Source of the DNA: Vulcanimicrobiia bacterium
GTDB lineage: Bacteria > Eremiobacterota > Eremiobacteria > Baltobacterales > Baltobacteraceae
Direction: 5' to 3'
Length of the DNA stretch: 11,079 nt
Assembly: GCA_024281135.1 (NCBI GenBank)
Contig: JAMXLG010000179.1
Span: forward strand, 1 to 11,079
Every line of letters starts with the position of its first letter. The stretch's first letter is position 1. This document shows positions 6,842 through 11,079 of the stretch, in pieces. Made by a program: the position numbers and the translations under genes. The notes beneath the pieces are model-generated. The model had not been told where the DNA came from and searched no databases. It worked only from the letters and a program-made list of their open reading frames with translations.

Positions 6842-7906
6842 ATGAACTCACCTAGCGAACGCACCCTAGCAATCCCTCCGCTCGTGCACGACCCGGCGAG
6901 CCCCGTTCTCGATACGCGCGGCAGGGGCTTACGCGATTTACGCATCTCGGTAACCGACCGTTGCAATTTCCGGTGCGTTTACTGCATGCCCAAAGAGGTG
7001 TTCGGCCCCGATTATGAGTTTCTGCCGCATTCCGAACTGCTGACGTTCGAAGAAATCGTCCGGCTCGCAAAGCTTTTCCGCAGCTTTGGTGTGGAAAAGA
7101 TCCGTCTTACCGGCGGAGAGCCGCTCTTACGCTCGGGCCTTGAAAAGCTCATCGAAATGTTGGCGACCGAACTGCCGGGTGTCGTGCTCACATTGACCAC
7201 CAACGGCTCGGTGTTAAAAGCTAAAGCGCAAGCGTTGCGAACCGCCGGCCTTACCCGCATAACAGTGAGCCTCGACTCATTGGACGACGCAACGTTCAAA
7301 GGGATGAACGACATAGGTTTTCCCGTCGCGAAAGTGCTTGACGGCATCGAAGCGGCCGTTCGCGCCGGACTCGCGCCGGTCAAAATTAACATGGTGGTCA
7401 AACGCGGCGTCAACGACACGCACATCGTGGACATGGCGCGGCACTTTAAAGGTAGCGGAAACATCGTGCGTTTCATCGAGTTCATGGACGTCGGCACGAC
7501 CAACGGCTGGAAAATGGACCATGTCATTCCGAGCGCCGAAGTCGTGCGCGCGATCAACGAGGTGTTTCCCTGTGAACCCGCGCACCCGAACTATAAAGGT
7601 GAAGTGGCGAAGCGTTGGCGCTACAAGGACGGGTCGGGCGAGTTCGGCGTCATATCGAGCGTCACCGAAGCATTCTGCAGTTCGTGCACCCGCGCGCGGC
7701 TTTCGAGCGACGGGATGATGTACACGTGCCTCTTCGCGAGCCGGGGATACGATTTTAAATCGCTGCTTCGCGGCGACAAAAGCGACGAAGAAATCCGTAA
7801 CGCGATAGCAGCGATTTGGCATTTCCGAGACGATCGGTATTCGGAGATCCGCACCAGCGAAACGGCGAAGGCACGCAAAGTGGAGATGAGCTTTATCGGC
7901 GGATAG
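6842..7906 (+). CDS. moaA: GTP 3',8-cyclase MoaA (radical SAM)
   Basis: MoaA uses S-adenosylmethionine and an iron-sulphur cluster to rearrange GTP into 3',8-cyclo-GTP, the first step of molybdenum cofactor synthesis; MoaC then forms the pyranopterin. The 354-residue sequence has the radical-SAM cluster motif C41-x3-C45-x2-C48 ([14 protein letters not shown]), the SAM-binding LTGGEP (GGEP at 91-94), the second-cluster cysteines C279, C282 and C296 ([14 protein letters not shown], then YTCLF), and the conserved C-terminal Gly-Gly (MSFIGG), which is needed for activity in known enzymes. ATG at 6842 begins 14 bp after the moaE stop with no evident Shine-Dalgarno; TAGAAT at 6825-6830 could be a weak -10, but readthrough from moaE is more likely. 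No moaC or moaD is nearby. Confidence 0.96.
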   Translation: MNSPSERTLAIPPLVHDPASPVLDTRGRGLRDLRISVTDRCNFRCVYCMPKEVFGPDYEFLPHSELLTFEEIVRLAKLFRSFGVEKIRLTGGEPLLRSGLEKLIEMLATELPGVVLTLTTNGSVLKAKAQALRTAGLTRITVSLDSLDDATFKGMNDIGFPVAKVLDGIEAAVRAGLAPVKINMVVKRGVNDTHIVDMARHFKGSGNIVRFIEFMDVGTTNGWKMDHVIPSAEVVRAINEVFPCEPAHPNYKGEVAKRWRYKDGSGEFGVISSVTEAFCSSCTRARLSSDGMMYTCLFASRGYDFKSLLRGDKSDEEIRNAIAAIWHFRDDRYSEIRTSETAKARKVEMSFIGG

Positions 7907-7918
7907 CCGCGTCGGAGT

Positions 7919-8464
7919 ATGTCGCCTGTGAAATCAGCGAAGCTCTTTTTCAAAAGCGAACTCGCACCGCCCGGTTTCTGGAACGCGAGTGAGGATGCCA
8001 CGCTCGTGGATGGCATAGAATTCGAGAGCGCGGTTCCAACGCGGCTATTCCAAACCGTCGACGCCTATCCAGCGAGTTGGGGACGCTTGATCTGGCGGAT
8101 CCAAGTCAACAGCATCGTCGCATACCAAGCGGGTCTGCCGCTTTTTCGGACGTTCTATCCCGGCGTCGAGTGGAATCTGAATCACCCGGATTTTCGCTGG
8201 TTCCTCACCGCATGGTATGCGTGGGAGCAGCCCGGCAAGCAGCGCGAGCCTCGGAGCGCCACGAACTTGCTCGTAGAAAGAGACACCGTTCTTTTTCCGA
8301 TCGCGCCCGAAGAGTTTTCAGGTAACGTGTACCTGCGATCGCGGATTGACGCACGTGACCGCCGCCGCGTCGCAGAAGACGTCCACGCGCAGAGCCGGCC
8401 GGCAACGGCTCCTTCGAGCGCCGGCGTGATCGTACTTGACGATCTGCTCGACGAGCCGACGTAA
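7919..8464 (+). CDS. uncharacterised protein in the moa-nar cluster
   Basis: I do not recognise this 181-residue protein. It begins 12 bp after moaA on the same strand and is probably cotranscribed with moaEA. It has no signal peptide or membrane segment. The middle is rich in aromatic residues (TVDAYPASWGRLIWR, and WNLNHPDFRWFLTAWYAWEQ at 92-111) and looks like a compact folded domain. The last 40 residues are charged and alanine/proline-rich and likely disordered, ending in an acidic LDDLLDEPT tail. The start is unsure. ATG at 7919 has GGAG only 1 nt upstream, whereas GTG at 7928 has the same GGAG at a more usual 10-nt distance, giving a protein three residues shorter. Position suggests a role linked to molybdenum enzymes or nitrate respiration, but nothing in the sequence states one. 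Confidence 0.75.
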   Translation: MSPVKSAKLFFKSELAPPGFWNASEDATLVDGIEFESAVPTRLFQTVDAYPASWGRLIWRIQVNSIVAYQAGLPLFRTFYPGVEWNLNHPDFRWFLTAWYAWEQPGKQREPRSATNLLVERDTVLFPIAPEEFSGNVYLRSRIDARDRRRVAEDVHAQSRPATAPSSAGVIVLDDLLDEPT

Positions 8465-8498
8465 GCGCTCCATTTCAACCGCATGTTTGGTTTTCATC

Positions 8499-8534
8499 GA
8501 TTGTGTTCATATATATAGATTGTCTTCATATAAT
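8499..8534 (+). promoter_or_regulatory. AT-rich promoter with 19-nt tandem duplication, upstream of the GAF-BTAD regulator gene
   Basis: GATTGTGTTCATATA (8499-8513) recurs as GATTGTCTTCATATA (8518-8532), 19 nt later, with one mismatch. The second copy runs into a perfect TATAAT (8529-8534). TTCATA of the first copy (8506-8511) is 17 bp before it and could be the -35. A third TTCAT is at 8493-8497. The transcript would carry a leader of about 50 nt before the ATG at 8594. The duplicated block may be a binding site for a regulator, possibly the product of the gene itself. Confidence 0.55.
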
Positions 8535-8593
8535 GTAGGCGTTAACTTCAGTAGCAATAACCGGTAAGCACATCGCAATGATGTGGGGTGAGT

Positions 8594-9931
8594 ATGTCTC
8601 AAACGAACGCTACCCCGCGTTTACTGGAGGGCCCCGCAGAGCGATCGCGCCCCCTAGCTGCGTTTGTGTCCGTTTTGAACAACGACGGTACGTTGCGCGC
8701 GTGGGCCGTAGCAGATGTGCTTGACGCCGCACTCAACGCGAGCGACGCGGAAGTCGCCGAAGTTTTCCTTCGAAATGGTGATCCCGACGGCGGCGTTTCG
8801 CTCGCCGGTTTTCGCGGGCCGTTCCCGGAAGCGTTCCATCAGATCACGCATTTCAGCCAGGGTGAAGGCTATCCGGGGCTTGTCGCTCTCCATGGACGCC
8901 CGCTGGAAGCGAACAACACGATAGGTGACGCCCGCTTTCTGCGCTCGCAGGTAAAGGATGTGGGATTCCGTCACTTTCTTTGCGTGCCGATCCCTGGGCG
9001 CAAACGTCCCGCTGGAAGTTTGGACGTCGCGTGGCGGCGCAAATGCGAACACTCAGACTCGCTGTGCATATCGCTTTCGCGCGAAGCCGAACGGCTTGCA
9101 CTTATCCTCGATCGTCAATCAGAGTCAGCGCCGGATCCAGACTCCGCCATCGACGGCCGTCTCGTGTTGCGCCTCTTCGGCAGTTTCGAAGCGCGCCTAA
9201 ACGGCATTCTGCTGAGCATGGATCACTTCGCGCGTCGCCGCTCGCTCATGCTCCTCAAGATTCTCATTACCCATTACGGACGAGTGCTCGGACGAGACGA
9301 GCTCATCGATCAGTTGTGGCCGTCGGACCCGCCCGAGGACGCACCGCAGCTGCTAAAATCCGCTACGCACTATTTGCGTCGTGCTTTCGGTGAAGCACAC
9401 GACGAAAAATCGCGGTCGCACTTCATCTTGACGACCGCGAACGGTTACGCATTCAATGTTGAGTCCGGTCATTGGATCGATTCTGTGGAATTCAAGCGTG
9501 CGGCCGACGAAGGGTTGCGCTTCGAGCGGCAGGGACGCTGGAGAGAGGCGGTTGCTGCACTAGAAGTAGCCGCGGACCTGTATACCGGAGATTATCTCGA
9601 GGACGAGCCGTTCTGCGAATGGGCAATCACGGCGCGCAGGCAGCTCAAAGAGTTATACTTCGATGTGCTCCAAGCCTTAGCTCGGCTGCTGCGAAGCGGC
9701 GGTGATTACGAAGGTGCGATTCGCTGCTGTAGGCGCATCCTCGACCTCGATCCATGCTTGGAAGACGTACACTGCGAGCTCATGGAGTTGCTCTGTCGCT
9801 GCGGAAAGCGCACGCAGGCGTTGCGGCAGTTTGAAGCTTGCCGCAGAGCGCTCAAGGAAGAGTTCGACTCTTCTCCCCTTCTAGAAACCGAGGCGCTTTA
9901 CCGTAGCATCTTGAGCGGAACCGCGCGCTGA
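8594..9931 (+). CDS. GAF / winged-helix / BTAD (SARP-like) transcriptional regulator, candidate nar activator
   Basis: This 445-residue cytoplasmic regulator has three parts. Residues about 20-175 resemble a GAF sensor domain (EAFHQITHFSQGEGYPGLV, then HFLCVPIPGRKRPAGSLDVAW). Residues 189-290 form an OmpR-type winged helix (LRLFGSFEARLNG, RDELIDQLWPSDPPEDA, HFILTTANGYAF). Residues about 295-440 are the TPR-like bacterial transcriptional activation domain of SARP/AfsR proteins (GRWREAVAALEVAADLYTGDYLEDEP to QALRQFEACRRAL). The BTAD region is unusually cysteine-rich: C378, C379, C388, C394, C401, C403 and C416 fall within 39 residues. ATG at 8594 is preferred to GTG at 8588, as GGGG (8585-8588) is better placed for it. 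It directly precedes narC and narG on the same strand, so it probably senses nitrate, oxygen or redox state and activates them; this role is inferred from position. Confidence 0.88.
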   Translation: MSQTNATPRLLEGPAERSRPLAAFVSVLNNDGTLRAWAVADVLDAALNASDAEVAEVFLRNGDPDGGVSLAGFRGPFPEAFHQITHFSQGEGYPGLVALHGRPLEANNTIGDARFLRSQVKDVGFRHFLCVPIPGRKRPAGSLDVAWRRKCEHSDSLCISLSREAERLALILDRQSESAPDPDSAIDGRLVLRLFGSFEARLNGILLSMDHFARRRSLMLLKILITHYGRVLGRDELIDQLWPSDPPEDAPQLLKSATHYLRRAFGEAHDEKSRSHFILTTANGYAFNVESGHWIDSVEFKRAADEGLRFERQGRWREAVAALEVAADLYTGDYLEDEPFCEWAITARRQLKELYFDVLQALARLLRSGGDYEGAIRCCRRILDLDPCLEDVHCELMELLCRCGKRTQALRQFEACRRALKEEFDSSPLLETEALYRSILSGTAR

Positions 9932-9946
9932 CAGCATCCTTACATT

Positions 9947-9979
9947 CGGAACCTGGACGGAACCCGTCAAGACTACTTT
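9947..9979 (+). promoter_or_regulatory. SARP-like heptamer direct repeats and putative -10 upstream of narC
   Basis: CGGAACC occurs at 9947-9953 and again at 9958-9964, a 7-bp repeat with a 4-bp spacer and so an 11-bp period. This is the spacing known for SARP-family operators, where the regulator binds in place of a good -35. A weak -10 candidate TACTTT (9974-9979) lies 9 bp after the second copy, close to the distance described for such promoters. No TTGAT-N4-ATCAA FNR site was seen between 9932 and 10090. The rest of this 159-bp region holds only a short hairpin-like stretch (10019-10039). Confidence 0.5.
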
Positions 9980-10090
9980 TATCGCAAGTGAACTTCTCCA
10001 CGATGATCCCGCACTAGCGCGACGCCAAGCGGTTGTCGCCTGTGCTCGCTTGCGCGGAGTTCCTTACCACGAGGATCTGGGGAGGGGCAT

Positions 10091-10933
10091 ATGATCCGTG
10101 TTTTAGCAGCCGCGACGTTCGCCCTGATTTTCGGATACGCCACCGCGGCCGCGATCGCCGATGAAGGCGCCACCGTCTTCTCTTCAAAGTGCGCCTCGTG
10201 CCACACGATCGGAAAAGGCAAACTCGTCGGTCCGGATCTCAAAGGGATCACGACCACACAGGGTCATGAATGGCTCGAGAAGTGGATTATGTCGCCGAGC
10301 ACGGTGATCAAATCCGGCGATCCGACAGCGACCGCGCTGGTTAAGCAATATCCGGTGCAAATGCCAGATCTCGGTCTGTCGCAGACCGATGTCGACGCCG
10401 TGCTAACGTACATTGCAGCGCAATCCGGCGGCGGCGCGAGTGCAGCCGCCGCACCGGCCGTAAAATACCCAGCCGGTGATGCTGAGGCGGGACGAACGCT
10501 ATTCGTCGGCAACAAGAAGTTCGCGAACGGTGGTCCACCGTGCATGTCGTGTCACAGCATCTCCGGCATCGGTGCGCTTGGTGGAGGAACCCTCGGACCC
10601 GATCTGACGAACGCGTTTCAAACGCTTGGCGGTGAATCGGGGATCGAAGGATTCCTGAGCAGTCCATCAACGCCGACGATGAGTGCGGTATGGTCGAAGC
10701 ATCCGTTGACGCCGCTAGAAATCGCAAATCTTACGGCCTTCATCAAAGAAGGTGCGGTAGCGCAGCGGTCCCCGGGCAATTTGGCCGCGCTGATCGTGTT
10801 GGCGATAATAGGCACAATCATCCTCATTATCATCGCAGCAACGTATTGGCGCCGGCGCCTGCGTGGCGTTCGCATTCCGCTAGTCGCTCGCGCAAATGCG
10901 ACATTTTTGCAAAAACAACCGCGGAGGTTGTAA
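10091..10933 (+). CDS. narC: membrane-anchored dihaem cytochrome c, NarC type
   Basis: This 280-residue protein has a signal peptide (about 1-23, ending AIADEG), two class I cytochrome c domains and one C-terminal membrane anchor (about 230-252) followed by a basic tail (YWRRRLRGVR). Haem 1 is bound at C34-A-S-C37-H38, with M91 (VQMPDLG) the likely distal ligand. Haem 2 is at C151-M-S-C154-H155, with M197 (TPTMSAVW) a likely ligand. An alanine-rich linker (114-123) joins the domains. A dihaem cytochrome gene directly upstream of narG is the arrangement of the Thermus nar operon, where NarC supports reductase assembly and electron transfer; the name is given on architecture and position. The start has a strong GGAGG Shine-Dalgarno at 10081-10085. 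The stop is 3 bp before narG. Confidence 0.85.
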   Translation: MIRVLAAATFALIFGYATAAAIADEGATVFSSKCASCHTIGKGKLVGPDLKGITTTQGHEWLEKWIMSPSTVIKSGDPTATALVKQYPVQMPDLGLSQTDVDAVLTYIAAQSGGGASAAAAPAVKYPAGDAEAGRTLFVGNKKFANGGPPCMSCHSISGIGALGGGTLGPDLTNAFQTLGGESGIEGFLSSPSTPTMSAVWSKHPLTPLEIANLTAFIKEGAVAQRSPGNLAALIVLAIIGTIILIIIAATYWRRRLRGVRIPLVARANATFLQKQPRRL

Positions 10934-10936
10934 CGA

Positions 10937-11079
10937 ATGGGTTGGATTCAAGACTTAGTCGACCCGAAGTCTCGCCGCTGGGAAGAGTTCTATCGTAATC
11001 GCTGGATGCACGACCAGGTCGTGCGCAGCACGCACGGTGTGAATTGCACCGGCGGATGCTCGTGGGCGGTGTACGTAAA
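10937..11079 (+). CDS. narG: respiratory nitrate reductase alpha subunit NarG, N-terminal fragment (runs off right edge)
   Basis: The 47 visible codons encode a clear NarG start. [11 protein letters not shown] is followed by [20 protein letters not shown], nearly the same as the E. coli stretch that binds the first iron-sulphur cluster; ligands H33, C37 and C41 are present, with the fourth cysteine expected beyond the edge. NarG carries the molybdenum bis-MGD cofactor and reduces nitrate to nitrite. No twin-arginine export motif is visible before this region, which favours a cytoplasm-facing enzyme of the bacterial Nar type rather than the outward-facing archaeal form. GGAGG (10923-10927) lies 9 nt before the ATG and within the end of narC, so translation of the two genes is likely coupled. 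narH, narJ and narI are expected downstream. Confidence 0.95.
   Translation, partial: MGWIQDLVDPKSRRWEEFYRNRWMHDQVVRSTHGVNCTGGCSWAVYV

Noticed and set aside
7012..7557. 181-codon minus-strand frame inside moaA
   Set aside because: It is antisense to conserved MoaA motifs and has no recognisable domain or ribosome site.
8499..8532. Possible CRISPR array from the tandem repeat
   Set aside because: There are only two copies with almost no spacer between them, and they overlap promoter elements.
8588..8593. GTG at 8588 as start of the GAF-BTAD gene
   Set aside because: It would lie within the purine-rich GGGGTGAG ribosome site that suits the ATG at 8594.
9916..9922. Third CGGAACC copy as part of the narC operator
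   Set aside because: It is inside the regulator's last codons and 31 bp from the next copy, out of the 11-bp phase, so it is probably chance.
10019..10039. Hairpin GCGAC...GTCGC as a terminator or attenuator before narC
   Set aside because: The perfect stem is only 5 bp with a mismatch and bulge beyond it, and no T run follows.

Overview
The window is dense bacterial DNA of moderately high GC. It carries nine genes plus two that run off its edges, on both strands, with no gap over about 160 bases. I see no rRNA, tRNA, insertion sequence or CRISPR array. The lineage cannot be fixed from sequence alone. A BTAD-type regulator beside respiratory genes, plus very short 5' leaders, suggests a poorly sampled phylum such as Eremiobacterota (WPS-2) or a relative; this is a guess. 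The gene order narC-narG is the one known from Thermus nitrate respiration, but base composition and the other genes do not point to Thermus itself.

Left block, minus strand (about 1-2794): a likely operon read right to left. It comprises hutH (histidine ammonia-lyase, complete active site), a ThuA/glutamine-amidotransferase-like protein of unknown role, and the start of a MobA/MocA-like nucleotidyltransferase that leaves the window. Only 94 bp separate hutH from the divergent gene at 2889.

Metal block, plus strand (2889-4748): one 619-residue protein joins an exported two-cupredoxin multicopper oxidase to a complete ZIP-type metal transporter. An AT-rich inverted repeat just before its start codon looks like a repressor operator. 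Its 3' end overlaps the convergent end of an AraC-family regulator gene by 14 bp. That regulator (4735-5556, minus) is divergent from an exported DJ-1/PfpI-family protein (5659-6357). A long inverted repeat lies between the two.

Molybdenum and nitrate block, plus strand (6369 to end): a good sigma70-type promoter overlapped by a 9-bp inverted repeat precedes moaE, then moaA, then an unrecognised 181-residue protein. Next come an AT-rich promoter with a 19-nt tandem duplication, a GAF / winged-helix / BTAD (SARP-like) regulator with a cysteine-rich C-terminal part, a promoter region with two CGGAACC heptamers 11 bp apart, a membrane-anchored dihaem cytochrome c (narC type), and the first 47 codons of narG.

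The right half reads as a nitrate-respiration locus. MoaA and MoaE help make the pterin cofactor that NarG needs, NarC would link the reductase to the quinone/cytochrome pool, and the GAF-BTAD protein is the obvious candidate activator of narCG. The most interesting points are the oxidase-transporter fusion and the SARP-like control of a respiratory operon.
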